This document shows, piece by piece, positions 1 through 8,870 of a stretch of 64,000 bases of DNA; positions within the stretch are counted from its first letter, which is position 1; the number at the start of each line of letters is the position of its first letter. The DNA is taken from NCBI GenBank assembly GCA_016718825.1, contig JADKCL010000012.1:1-64000 (forward strand). Reading direction: 5' to 3'. The notes below the pieces were generated by a model. It had not been told where the DNA came from. It saw nothing but the letters and a program-made list of their open reading frames with translations, and made no database searches. The position numbers were made by a program, and so were the translations under genes. Source of the stretch: Bacteroidota bacterium (lineage in GTDB: Bacteria > Bacteroidota > Bacteroidia > J057 > JADKCL01).

Positions 1-1
1 T

Positions 2-73
2 CTGCAAGGCGCCTCGGTCAACGCGATCCTCTTCAGCGATCAAAAAGACCTCATCGAAAACCACAGGAAGTGA
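2..73 (+). CDS. 3' end of an unknown gene (partial)
   Basis: Only the last 23 codons are inside the window, ending with TGA at 71-73. The translated tail contains ASVNAILFSDQKDLIENHRK, which has an ordinary composition for a soluble protein, and its codon use resembles the downstream genes. No family can be named from so short a piece. The stop codon lies inside the first unit of the AG-rich repeat that follows, so the repeat probably acts as the 3' boundary of this gene. The call rests on frame openness and composition only. Confidence 0.5.
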   Translation: MQGASVNAILFSDQKDLIENHRK

Positions 74-175
74 AAAGTGAAAAGTGAAAAACTATAAGTG
101 AAAAGTGAACGGTTAGCCCTTTCATTTCAGGGACTTTTCACTTTTCACTCTCCACTTTTCACCACTTTTCACTTA
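68..175. repeat. AG-rich heptamer repeats forming a long imperfect hairpin
   Basis: The left arm (68-109) is built from tandem AAGTGAA units. The right arm (about 133-175) holds the complementary units TTCACTT, separated by a short unique spacer, so the transcript could fold into a long imperfect hairpin. It sits between two convergent genes: the stop of the partial plus-strand gene is in the left arm, and the probable ancestral stop of the minus-strand DUF1444 gene (173-175) is at the edge of the right arm. A bidirectional terminator or a dispersed repeat are both possible. Confidence 0.6.
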
Positions 176-797
176 AAAAGCTGTTGCGATGATGCGCCAT
201 TCACCGTCGAGGCGCTTGTAAATCGCCTTGCTGAGGAGGGAATCGTGATACCCCTCGCACCGCATTTTGAAGTTCGAGGATGGCATTTCGATCGTTTTCT
301 TTGCCTACCAAAAGGAGGTTGTGGCAAGGAATTGCGGCATACATTTCCGTTCCAAATTCGGCTTCCAAGGTGAGCCAAAGGTTGCTCAACAGCAGAAATG
401 AGGCCTCATATTTGCCGCCGGATGCGATTCTGCTCAATCCATTGTCGAGTAAAATCAGCTGCAAGTCTTCGCCCATTCTGTCCTTGAGATTGCGAAAGCC
501 CTGCTGAATCAACGCCATATCGTCCCAAACTTCATCGCCTTGTCGGTCATTTTCCCTGACAAAATCGAATCCGCGCTCCCGGTCCTGCACGAATTGCACT
601 GCAAGATCCTCGAGCATGGGCACGGTGACAATTTTGCTACTGAGATCCACAACTTGTGAAGTTGACAGGCGCATATGTCGTCCAAGATCACGCTGATAAA
701 TCGCGTGGGCACGGTCGGCGATGAGACGCGGGAATAGCAACTGCGGATCAATCAAACTGGTATCCATGGCATTGGCGAGGAGGCCAAAGATAGGCAC
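173..797 (-). pseudogene. DUF1444 (UPF0354)-like protein, frameshifted
   Basis: The minus-strand frame from GTG 797 (or ATG 767) to 201 has the pattern I associate with DUF1444: a DLGRHMRLS segment like the family's DLG-x-Y-x-L block, then GGKYEASFLLL, and AAIPCHNLLLV like the family's aVPhqDvLli block. The reading frame then runs into a non-family tail and stops at 201. Dropping one G from the GGGG run (forward CCCC at 251-254) restores a family-like end (LSKAIYKRLDGEWRIIATAF) terminating at TAA 173-175. An in-frame stop at about 836 leaves no convincing N-terminal start, and the protein is shorter than the roughly 260 residues usual for the family. It is either a decaying gene or carries sequencing errors. 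The molecular function of the family is unknown to me. Confidence 0.6.
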
Positions 798-976
798 CGC
801 CTTTGTTTGTTCAAAAACTAAGATCTCTTAGGCCAGTTCTAAGGTGAATTTCAGCTCCGAATCCGTATTATTGTATTGACGCGTCGGCAAAAGCAGAATT
901 GCTACGCAGTTTGGCCGCACATGGAATCAGAATCTTCTTGTCGGCTTGGATTTAGAACTACAAAAACACAATTGGA

Positions 977-3900
977 ATGATGAAAAATTCTACAAAATGC
1001 TTGTTGCTTGCATTGCTATGCATTTTATGCTCAACAACGGGAATGGCTTACGGGGCATTGAATGGTAACTATACCATCAATTCGGGGGCGCCGGCCTCGG
1101 CCAGCAACTATCAGACGATTGCCTCGGCGGTTTCCGATTTGATGTCCGGCACACGCGCCGACGGCGGCATAGTGAACGGACCGGGGGTGACAGGACCCGT
1201 GAACCTCCGCATTGTCGCTGGATCAGGACCTTATACAGAACAAATCTCGTTTGGTGCCATAGCGGGCACCAATGCGACCAACTATGTGAGGCTTAGCGGT
1301 GGCGCTACGCGGGAAACGATTCAATTCACCAATACGACCACAACCGATCGCCATGTTGTGCGGCTAACCGGAACCAAAAACATCATTTTGGACAGCTTGA
1401 CCATCGTGAACAATGGTGCAACCTATGGGTACGGCGTTTGGATCACCAACAATTCTGACTCCAACTTTGTAAAAAACAGCGTCATTACCGTCAACCCAAC
1501 CACAACGAGCTCAAGTTTTTGCGGGATCTCGATCTCAGGCACGACCCCAACCACGCTTGGCAACAATGGGGACTACAACACCATCCAAGGAAATGTGATT
1601 ACTGGCGGATACTACTCGGTAGCGATCAACGGGACGAGCACAACAGTCTTTGCGCAAAACAATCATGTACTCAATAACGAATTGCGTGAATTCTACTACT
1701 ACGGATTGCGCCACTATGCCCAAAATGCAGCAGTCATCAGCGGAAATTACATTCACGCCCGCAGTACAGGCACAACGGCCGGCTACGGAATGTACATCTA
1801 TTACAATGACCGGTTCTTGATTGAGCGCAATTGGGTCACCAACTACGGCGCCTACGGCGTCTACATTTACTACGGCAATTACCAAGGTGGGGCATCAAGT
1901 TCGAGGGCCACGTTGCGCAACAACTTCATCGGAGGCACCTTGCTGAACAGTACAACGCCCTATGGCATCTATGTTACCACCAATACGACCAACGTCGATT
2001 TTTTCCACAACTCGGTGAGTCTGGTTGCAGGCAACGGCCGCTGCATATATATCCTTTCCGGCTCTGGCAATGACGTCCGCAACAATTCGTTTTCCGTCAG
2101 GAACTCCACCACCGGATGGGCGGCCTACGTGTCGTCGACGGCCTACGTCACCAACATGGACTACAATAACTACTACGCACCAGGATCCTCCAACTTTCTC
2201 TATTTGAGTGCGCCCTATTCACAAAGCACCTATATCGGAGGTGCAGGATTCAATGCCAATTCGAAGGATGGAGATCCCAATTACATCAACCCAGCTTCAG
2301 ACCTGCATGCCTTTGCTGCGCAATTGTTTGACAGTGGGGATCCCATCGTTGGCGTGAATTCAGACTATGACAATGACCTTCGCCCGAATCCCTTCTCTAC
2401 GATCCCTGACATTGGCGCCGATGAATATATGCCCGACACCATTGACATCGCTCCGATCACCTTTCTCACCCCCGCAAACAATATTTGCCCTGACAGCCAG
2501 CAGGTTGTGAGCGTGATCATTTCCAACAAGGGATTAAATTCGATTACCAACATCCCCATGACCGCCAATGTCACCGGCGCATTGACGGCTACACTCACGG
2601 CGACCTACACCGATACGCTTGATTTGGGCGAGTCAGACACAGTTTTGCTCGGCACACTTAACACCTGGCCAGGTGGAGTGCTCAACTTCGAAGTTTACAG
2701 CGCAGTACCTGGAGATCAAACGCTAAGTAATGACACGTTGGCTGCTACACGCAACATCAACCTCACACCTGCTGCTCCAGCCGCTACCAACGACACCGTG
2801 TGCGCAGGCGACAGCACCATGTTGGTCGCCAGTTCCACCGGCACGAATTATTGGTACGATGCTCCTTTTGGCGGAACGGTCCTCGCCAACGCCGATACCC
2901 TTCATACAGGTCCGCTCAACACCAACACCACTTACTATGTCGAGGCAAAAGGCGTTGCTTCCAATTCACTCGAGACCACTTTTGCCAACAACAACAGCTG
3001 TGGCGGGGGCAATATGTTTGAAATCACTGCCTACAACGAAATCACAGTGGACAGTTTTGACCTGAATATGAATGCTGGCACCGTCAATGTCGATGTATAT
3101 TACAAGGTGGGGACTTTTACAGGCTTTGAGACGACAGGCGCCGCGTGGACCTTGCTCGGCAGCGGATCCGCAACGAGTACGGGAACAGGGATACCTACGC
3201 GCTTGGCAGTCGGCGGGCTCACAATCCCTGCGGGTCAGACCTACGCCATTTATATCTATGCAACGAATATGGTCTACACGACACTTACAGTCCCGACGAA
3301 TTATACCAACTCCGATATGAATCTTTTGGCGGGTGTAGGCCTGTGTTCACTATTTGGCGGAACCAACAATCCAAGAGGCTGGAATGGAAGGGTTTACTAC
3401 ACGGCTGAAGGTTGTGCGTCTCCACGTACCCCCGTAAGCGTTGCCGTAAATCCGGTCCCTGCGGTGAGTATCGCCGACACGAGTACATGCAGTTCCTTGA
3501 CATTGGATGCTGGCGCGGGCGGTGCCACGTACACTTGGAGCACGGGCGACAGTACGCAGACGATCGTTGCCAATGCAAGCGGCACCTACAATGTCACGGT
3601 GAGCAGCGCTGCAGGATGCTATGCCTCTGACTCCGCTGCCATCGTGATCAATACCCCGGCAACGGTAAATTTGGGCAACGACCAACTCCTTTGCGACGGT
3701 GCAAGTTCTACCTTGGATGCGGGAAATACCCCTGGCAGCAGCTTTGCTTGGAGTACAGGTGATACCACGCAAACGATTGTTGTTTCGGCCGCCGGGAATT
3801 ATACCGTGGCAGTTACGACACTGGAAGGCTGTGTGACCACAGACACCCTTGTCGCCACAACGCTGAATTCGCCAAGTGGCAGCTTTGTTGCAGACACTTC

Positions 3901-4036
3901 AGGCTGTCCTACGATTGCCTTCACGGGCGCCAATGCCGGCGGCATCGCAAGTGCGACAAGTTGGGATTTTGGGGATGGAAATACGGCGACAGGCAGGCCA
4001 ACCATACCTATACCGCCAACGGAACTTATAATGTGA
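977..4036 (+). CDS. Secreted beta-helix/Ig/PKD adhesin-like protein, 5' part of a frameshifted gene
   Basis: The protein begins with a clear signal peptide (about residues 1-27, ending near GMAYGA). Residues of about 30-480 are Asn/Thr/Tyr-rich repeats typical of a right-handed parallel beta-helix, closing with a DIGADEY motif. Next come an Ig-like segment (about 600-660, with CAGDSTMLVAS and YYVEAKG) and two tandem domains, each with a WSTGD-x-TQTIV core (about 823-960). The last part is the start of a PKD domain (SWDFGDGNTATG). The frame then breaks: the remaining PKD strand and the T9SS sorting domain lie in another frame up to 4374. With the break repaired the product would be about 1130 residues, exported by Sec and then T9SS and attached or released at the cell surface. 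A carbohydrate-binding or adhesive role is inferred from the domains only. Confidence 0.8.
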   Translation: MMKNSTKCLLLALLCILCSTTGMAYGALNGNYTINSGAPASASNYQTIASAVSDLMSGTRADGGIVNGPGVTGPVNLRIVAGSGPYTEQISFGAIAGTNATNYVRLSGGATRETIQFTNTTTTDRHVVRLTGTKNIILDSLTIVNNGATYGYGVWITNNSDSNFVKNSVITVNPTTTSSSFCGISISGTTPTTLGNNGDYNTIQGNVITGGYYSVAINGTSTTVFAQNNHVLNNELREFYYYGLRHYAQNAAVISGNYIHARSTGTTAGYGMYIYYNDRFLIERNWVTNYGAYGVYIYYGNYQGGASSSRATLRNNFIGGTLLNSTTPYGIYVTTNTTNVDFFHNSVSLVAGNGRCIYILSGSGNDVRNNSFSVRNSTTGWAAYVSSTAYVTNMDYNNYYAPGSSNFLYLSAPYSQSTYIGGAGFNANSKDGDPNYINPASDLHAFAAQLFDSGDPIVGVNSDYDNDLRPNPFSTIPDIGADEYMPDTIDIAPITFLTPANNICPDSQQVVSVIISNKGLNSITNIPMTANVTGALTATLTATYTDTLDLGESDTVLLGTLNTWPGGVLNFEVYSAVPGDQTLSNDTLAATRNINLTPAAPAATNDTVCAGDSTMLVASSTGTNYWYDAPFGGTVLANADTLHTGPLNTNTTYYVEAKGVASNSLETTFANNNSCGGGNMFEITAYNEITVDSFDLNMNAGTVNVDVYYKVGTFTGFETTGAAWTLLGSGSATSTGTGIPTRLAVGGLTIPAGQTYAIYIYATNMVYTTLTVPTNYTNSDMNLLAGVGLCSLFGGTNNPRGWNGRVYYTAEGCASPRTPVSVAVNPVPAVSIADTSTCSSLTLDAGAGGATYTWSTGDSTQTIVANASGTYNVTVSSAAGCYASDSAAIVINTPATVNLGNDQLLCDGASSTLDAGNTPGSSFAWSTGDTTQTIVVSAAGNYTVAVTTLEGCVTTDTLVATTLNSPSGSFVADTSGCPTIAFTGANAGGIASATSWDFGDGNTATGRPTIPIPPTELIM

Positions 4037-4374
4037 CCTATGTGCTTGCAAATGACTGCGGCGGTGATACGGTAACCGTTCCAGTCACCATCGCTTGCCT
4101 CGTGGGCACGACTGCACCCAATGGAACTGTGATCAGCCTTTACCCCAATCCGACCAATGGTTTTGCGGCACTTGAGCTGCAACTGCCCAACACGACAGAG
4201 ACGGAGGTAGCCGTGACTGATATCACTGGCAAGATCATTTTCCGCCAAAATCAGGCGTATCCATCTGGCAAAAGCCTTCTTCAGATTGATTTGTCAAAGG
4301 CGAGCGCTGGAATTTACCTCGTTCATGTGACCACCGAAGGTCTGAAATGGCAAGGTAAATTGGTCAAGAACTGA
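3961..4374 (+). pseudogene. Out-of-frame 3' part of the adhesin: PKD remainder and T9SS sorting domain
   Basis: This frame carries the continuation expected after the PKD start of the preceding frame: HTYTANGTYNVTYVLAND (with a Cys and Gly following), then a type-A T9SS sorting tail with LYPNPTNGFAALEL, a TDITGK turn and the terminal sequence WQGKLVKN. The first 13 or so codons of this frame are out of phase with the true domain. Restoring one A in CCAACC (3998-4003, to CCAAAC) joins the two frames exactly at the point where the PKD consensus demands it. No ribosome-binding site suggests independent translation. It is best read as one gene, 977-4374, with a single-base deletion. Confidence 0.75.
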
Positions 4375-4388
4375 TCTCCAAAAGTCCT

Positions 4389-4427
4389 GAAAATGGGGAA
4401 TGCCGGTGTTGGTATTCCCCATTTTTC
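4389..4427 (+). terminator. Rho-independent terminator after the adhesin
   Basis: A GAAAATGGGGAATGCC arm (4389-4404) pairs, with one unpaired base, with GGTATTCCCCATTTTTC (4411-4427) around a six-base loop, followed by TTCATTTTC. It lies 15 bases after the adhesin stop and before the helicase gene. It would separate the two transcription units. Confidence 0.8.
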
Positions 4428-4518
4428 ATTTTCGGAGATTGGCTTGCAGGTATCCATTTTCCGTCCGCTTCTCTGAACTTCGTTTCTCCATTGTTCATTA
4501 ATCAGTAGCTTTGTTGCG

Positions 4519-6738
4519 ATGTACTTTTTGGACGAATTGAATGAAGCTCAACGTGCAGCCGCGGCTGCGACGGATGGTGCTGTCATGATCATTGCAGGGG
4601 CAGGTTCCGGAAAAACCCGCACGCTCACCTTTCGCTTGGCCTTCATTATTGATCAAGGATTTGCAGATCCTTTTGAAGTGCTCGCGCTGACCTTTACCAA
4701 CAAGGCGGCCAAGGAAATGAAGGAAAGGATCGTCAAATTGGTGGGGCCCGAGGCGAAAAATATCTGGATGGGAACCTTTCACAGCATTTTTGCAAGAATG
4801 CTGCGAATGGAGGCCGAAAAAATCGGCTACACCAACTCCTTCACCATTTACGATACCGACGATACCGAGAGTTTGCTCAAGAAAGTCGTGGATTCGATGG
4901 CTTTGGATCCCAAAAAATTCAAGCCAAGGGTCCTTTACACCCACATTTCCAGCGCAAAAAGCGCCTTGGTCGATCCGGAGGACTATGCGATCAACTACGT
5001 CACCGACGAACAAAGCAATACGATCGCAAGAATTTACAAAATCTATCAGACCAGGCTTTTTGAAAGCAATTCGATGGATTTTGATGACCTGTTGATGAAG
5101 CCGATTGAGCTTTTTCAGCGGTTTCCCGATGTCTTGCACAAATGGCAGAAGCGCTTCAAATACATCATGGTGGATGAGTATCAAGATACCAACCACGCGC
5201 AGTACATGATTACGCGCATGCTTGCCGGTCACCATGGCAACGTTTGCGTGGTGGGCGATGATGCGCAATCCATTTACTCTTTCCGCGGCGCCAACATTGC
5301 CAACATCCTGAACTTCAAAAAGGATTATCCCGAGGCGCGCCAATTCAAACTGGAGCAGAATTACCGTTCCACCAAAAACATCGTTGGGGCCGCCAACAGC
5401 GTGATTGCACGGAACAAGGACCAGCTGCAAAAAACGGTCTACACCGACAATGACGCGGGTGACCTCATCAAAATCCTGGAATCCAACACCGAGCAGGATG
5501 AAAGCAAGGCCGTGACGGATGCGATTCGGGAGCAAAAAATGCGCAACAGCTATCGCAACCAAGACTTTGCGATCCTTTACCGCACCAACGCGCAGTCGCG
5601 CTCCGTGGAAACCGAATTGCGCCGCGCCAACATCCGCTACAAAATCTTTGGCGGACAAAGCTTTTACAAACGCAAGGAAATCAAGGATGTGACCAGCTAT
5701 CTAAAGCTGGCGATCAATCCCAAAGATACCGCAGCCCTGCTGCGCGTGATCAACTACCCGGTCAGGGGGATTGGCAAATCCTCCCTCGACAAACTGACGG
5801 TCATCGCCGACGAAGCCAAGCTCGGGCTTTGGGAGGCTTTGATGCAGGTCGAGCGCTTCACCGAATTGGGCAAAGCCCGGAAGGCATTTGCAGATTTCGT
5901 CCTGATGATCCGCACATTCGGCATCAAGGCCAAGGAGGCCAATGCCTACGAAGCTGCGAGTTACATCGCCAAACAGAGCGGCATTCTCAAGGAATTGCAC
6001 CAGGAAAACAGCATTGAAAGCCTGAGCCGCTGGGAAAACGTGCAGGAACTCCTCAACGCAGCCAAGGAATTCACCGAAGATCCTGATCAAGATGCCCATT
6101 CGCTCGATGCCTTCCTCGCCGAAATTTCGCTCTACAGTGATCAGGATGACAAGGAGGACGACCTCGACTTCGTGACCCTGATGTCGATTCACGCGGCGAA
6201 GGGCTTGGAGTTTCCGAGTGTATTTGTGGTCGGCATGGAGGAGGAATTGTTCCCGAGTTTCATGTCATTGGGCAGCCGCGCAGATTTGGAGGAGGAACGC
6301 CGCCTGTTTTATGTCGCTGTGACCCGCGCCAAGGACCGGCTCACGTTGAGCTACGCCAAAAGCCGCTACAAATACGGCAGCCTGAGCTACAATGAACCCA
6401 GCAGGTTTCTGACAGAAATCGATGTTGAATATCTTGCGCTACCGAGTCGCGGGCGCGGGCCTGCTCCTGCACAACAAGGCATCCCGATCACAACGCGTTC
6501 GCTCACGCAGCGTCCACAGCGCGGCACGCAACGCGGCGCAAGCATTCAAGAAGAATTCGAAGGGGACAACCTTGATGGGCTCCGCCCCGGCATGGAAGTG
6601 CGCCACAGCAAGTTTGGTCAAGGAAAAGTCCTCGTCGTCGACGGAAACGCGCAGGAAAGGAAAGCCACGATCTTTTTTCAGGACATCGGGCAGAAGGTAT
6701 TGCTGCTCAAGTATGCAAAACTGAAGATTTTGAATTAA
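4519..6738 (+). CDS. pcrA: UvrD/PcrA-type superfamily 1 DNA helicase
   Basis: This is an ATP-dependent 3'-5' DNA helicase of the UvrD/PcrA/Rep family, acting in nucleotide excision repair and in clearing stalled forks. A Q-motif (LNEAQRAA) precedes the Walker A box GAGSGKT (residues 27-33). Further motifs are the VDEYQDTN motif II, GDDAQSIYSFRGA, QNYRS, TLMSIHAAKGLEF and the VAVTRAKDRL motif VI. The C-terminus ends in the Tudor-like segment typical of PcrA (GMEVRHSKFGQGKV and onward). The length of 739 residues is normal. The start is the ATG only six bases after a TAGCTTTG box (4506-4513) resembling a Bacteroidota -7 element, so the message may have a very short leader. The enzyme lacks RecB-type nuclease domains. 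Confidence 0.95.
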   Translation: MYFLDELNEAQRAAAAATDGAVMIIAGAGSGKTRTLTFRLAFIIDQGFADPFEVLALTFTNKAAKEMKERIVKLVGPEAKNIWMGTFHSIFARMLRMEAEKIGYTNSFTIYDTDDTESLLKKVVDSMALDPKKFKPRVLYTHISSAKSALVDPEDYAINYVTDEQSNTIARIYKIYQTRLFESNSMDFDDLLMKPIELFQRFPDVLHKWQKRFKYIMVDEYQDTNHAQYMITRMLAGHHGNVCVVGDDAQSIYSFRGANIANILNFKKDYPEARQFKLEQNYRSTKNIVGAANSVIARNKDQLQKTVYTDNDAGDLIKILESNTEQDESKAVTDAIREQKMRNSYRNQDFAILYRTNAQSRSVETELRRANIRYKIFGGQSFYKRKEIKDVTSYLKLAINPKDTAALLRVINYPVRGIGKSSLDKLTVIADEAKLGLWEALMQVERFTELGKARKAFADFVLMIRTFGIKAKEANAYEAASYIAKQSGILKELHQENSIESLSRWENVQELLNAAKEFTEDPDQDAHSLDAFLAEISLYSDQDDKEDDLDFVTLMSIHAAKGLEFPSVFVVGMEEELFPSFMSLGSRADLEEERRLFYVAVTRAKDRLTLSYAKSRYKYGSLSYNEPSRFLTEIDVEYLALPSRGRGPAPAQQGIPITTRSLTQRPQRGTQRGASIQEEFEGDNLDGLRPGMEVRHSKFGQGKVLVVDGNAQERKATIFFQDIGQKVLLLKYAKLKILN

Positions 6739-6850
6739 GTTTGCCAACCAAGGCGCTTGGGCATGGAATCGATGACGCTGCTGGCAATTGCGCCCCGAAG
6801 CGAATAAGCAGCAATGGTCCTGAGCGCCCGAATCAACACGATAAGATAGC

Positions 6851-7510
6851 ATGAAGTACAAGATCTCTGACGAGCCCATGAAATTGAGAGAATTTGGACG
6901 TAACGTTCAAATGATGCTCGACTATTGTAAGACACTCCCCGACCGCGAAGAACGGAATGCATTGGCCCGCACCATCGTGCGTATCATGGCCCATATCAAT
7001 CCTTCAGTTACCGAAGAGGCTGACTATCAGCAGAAGCTTTGGGACCACCTGATGCTCCTTGCAGACTACGATCTCGATGCGGATATTCCTGCCGAATTTA
7101 CCCGTGCCGAAGAGAGCCGCAGATTCACGCGCCCCAAGACGCGCATGGAATACCGCACCCATCGTTCGCGCTTCCTGCAATACGGCCATAACGTCGAGCT
7201 ACTCGCCGAGCAAGCCTACAAAATGGAAGACGAAGAGGAAAAAATGGCGCTCGTCGCCTTGATCCTCAATGTCATGAAAATGCAGATCAAGGGCGCCGAA
7301 AAGGACATCAATGCCGAGCTCATCGTCTGCGAACACTTGAAAACGTTGAGCAAGGGCAGGTTGGATTACCAACCCGAAGACGTGCGCTTCCACAAGTATG
7401 CACGTGAAACGATGCCGCAATTGGCCAACTACAGCACGGCAACCTATCAACCGCGCAACGGCGCCAAAAAGAAAAAGAAGAAGGTCCAACCCCAAAAGAA
7501 GTACAAATAA
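6851..7510 (+). CDS. DUF4290 family protein
   Basis: This 219-residue soluble protein matches DUF4290, a Bacteroidota-restricted family of unknown function. The recognisable features are the N-terminal segment LREFGRNVQMMLDYCKTLPD, the RTIVRIMAHINP block and the LWDHLMLLADYDLD block. It is mostly helical and ends in a lysine-rich tail (GAKKKKKKVQPQKKYK) that looks nucleic-acid or ribosome binding, although that is inference. The stop is six bases before murA, so the two are probably co-transcribed, a gene order I believe is common in this phylum. No catalytic motif is visible. Confidence 0.85.
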   Translation: MKYKISDEPMKLREFGRNVQMMLDYCKTLPDREERNALARTIVRIMAHINPSVTEEADYQQKLWDHLMLLADYDLDADIPAEFTRAEESRRFTRPKTRMEYRTHRSRFLQYGHNVELLAEQAYKMEDEEEKMALVALILNVMKMQIKGAEKDINAELIVCEHLKTLSKGRLDYQPEDVRFHKYARETMPQLANYSTATYQPRNGAKKKKKKVQPQKKYK

Positions 7511-7516
7511 GCAGCT

Positions 7517-8842
7517 ATGCAATACTTTGAGATCGAAGGTGGTCACCAATTAACGGGTGAAATCGAGCCCCAAGGAGCTAAAAACGAGGCACTACAGGTT
7601 GTTTGTGCCGTATTGCTCACCGAGGAAAAGGTTGTTCTGGAGAACGTTCCTGACATTCTCGACGTCAACCGCCTCATCGAGCTGCTTGAAATCATCGGCG
7701 TCGAGGTCAAGCGCCTCGAACCTGGAAAAATCGCCTTCCGCGCCAAGGACGTCAAAATCAGCCTGCTCAACGGGCCTGAATTCCGGAATGCAGCTGCAAG
7801 GTTGCGTGGTTCCATGATGATCCTCGGTCCGCTGTTGGCACGTTTTGGCGAAGCCTTGATGCCGCAGCCGGGTGGGGACAAAATCGGTCGTCGCAGGGTC
7901 GACACGCACTTCCTCGGTTTTCAGCAGTTGGGCGCCCACTTCGTCTACAACGAAAAGGAAAGCTATTTCAAGGTCTTCTCCCATGGCCGTCTCAAGGGCA
8001 CGTTCATGCACTTGGACGAACCCTCCGTTACGGGTACAGCCAACATTATCATGGCGGCAGTCCTTGCAGAAGGCACCACGACGATCTACAATGCCGCCTG
8101 CGAGCCTTATATTCAGCAACTCTGCAAGTTGCTCAACAGCATGGGCGCCAAAATCGAGGAAACCACGATTGGCTCCAACAAGCTGATCATCAACGGCGTT
8201 GAAAAGCTCGGCGGCAACAAAAAACCGCACCGGATTTTGGCCGACATGATCGAAGTCGGTTCCTTCATTGGTATGGCAGCCATGACGCAAAGTCAGTTGA
8301 CGATCAAGAATGCCGATGTGGAGCACTTGGGCTTGATTCCTTCGGTTTTCCGTCGACTGGGCGTCGACTTGGAAGTACGCGGCAACGACTTGATCGTGAA
8401 CCGTCAATCGATTTGCAAGATTGACACCTATATAGATGGTACTTCGCTGACCATTTATGACCACCCATGGCCGGGCTTCACGCCTGACCTTTTGAGCATC
8501 GTGCTCGTGGTGGCAACGCAATGCGAAGGCAGTGTGCTCATTCACCAGAAAATGTTTGAGAGCCGGCTGTTTTTCGTGGACAAATTGATCGAAATGGGTG
8601 CACAGGTGATTTTGTGTGACCCGCACCGCGCGGTCGTCATCGGTCTTGGGCGCAAGCACATGCTGCGTGCCATCCGCATGACTAGTCCGGATATCCGTGC
8701 CGGCATCGCCCTGCTCATTGCCGCGCTCGGGGCCAACGGCACAAGCCGCATCTACAACATCGAGCAGATTGACCGCGGTTATCAGAATATCGAAGCGAGA
8801 CTCAACGCGCTAGGTGCCCGCATCAAGCGCATGAAGGAATAG
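7517..8842 (+). CDS. murA: UDP-N-acetylglucosamine 1-carboxyvinyltransferase (MurA), Asp active-site variant
   Basis: MurA transfers enolpyruvate from PEP to UDP-GlcNAc in the cytoplasm, the first committed step of peptidoglycan synthesis. The substrate-binding QGAKNEALQ motif is at residues 19-27, RGSMMILGPLLARFG follows, and the active-site loop reads QPGGDKIGRRRVDTH. In E. coli the loop carries Cys115 (PGGCTIGARPVD); here the matching position is Asp121. The same Cys-to-Asp change is known from Mycobacterium, Chlamydia and Borrelia MurA, where it makes the enzyme insensitive to fosfomycin. The 441-residue length is slightly above the usual 420. The gene is preceded closely by the DUF4290 gene and is the only MurA in the window. 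Confidence 0.95.
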   Translation: MQYFEIEGGHQLTGEIEPQGAKNEALQVVCAVLLTEEKVVLENVPDILDVNRLIELLEIIGVEVKRLEPGKIAFRAKDVKISLLNGPEFRNAAARLRGSMMILGPLLARFGEALMPQPGGDKIGRRRVDTHFLGFQQLGAHFVYNEKESYFKVFSHGRLKGTFMHLDEPSVTGTANIIMAAVLAEGTTTIYNAACEPYIQQLCKLLNSMGAKIEETTIGSNKLIINGVEKLGGNKKPHRILADMIEVGSFIGMAAMTQSQLTIKNADVEHLGLIPSVFRRLGVDLEVRGNDLIVNRQSICKIDTYIDGTSLTIYDHPWPGFTPDLLSIVLVVATQCEGSVLIHQKMFESRLFFVDKLIEMGAQVILCDPHRAVVIGLGRKHMLRAIRMTSPDIRAGIALLIAALGANGTSRIYNIEQIDRGYQNIEARLNALGARIKRMKE

Positions 8843-8870
8843 GGCCATCCATCAAGGCAGCCCACATTTC

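Noticed and set aside
4498..5658. Long open frame on the minus strand inside the helicase gene
   Set aside because: It is opposite a gene with intact helicase motifs, and its translation has no domain or plausible composition; it arises from the codon bias of the true gene.
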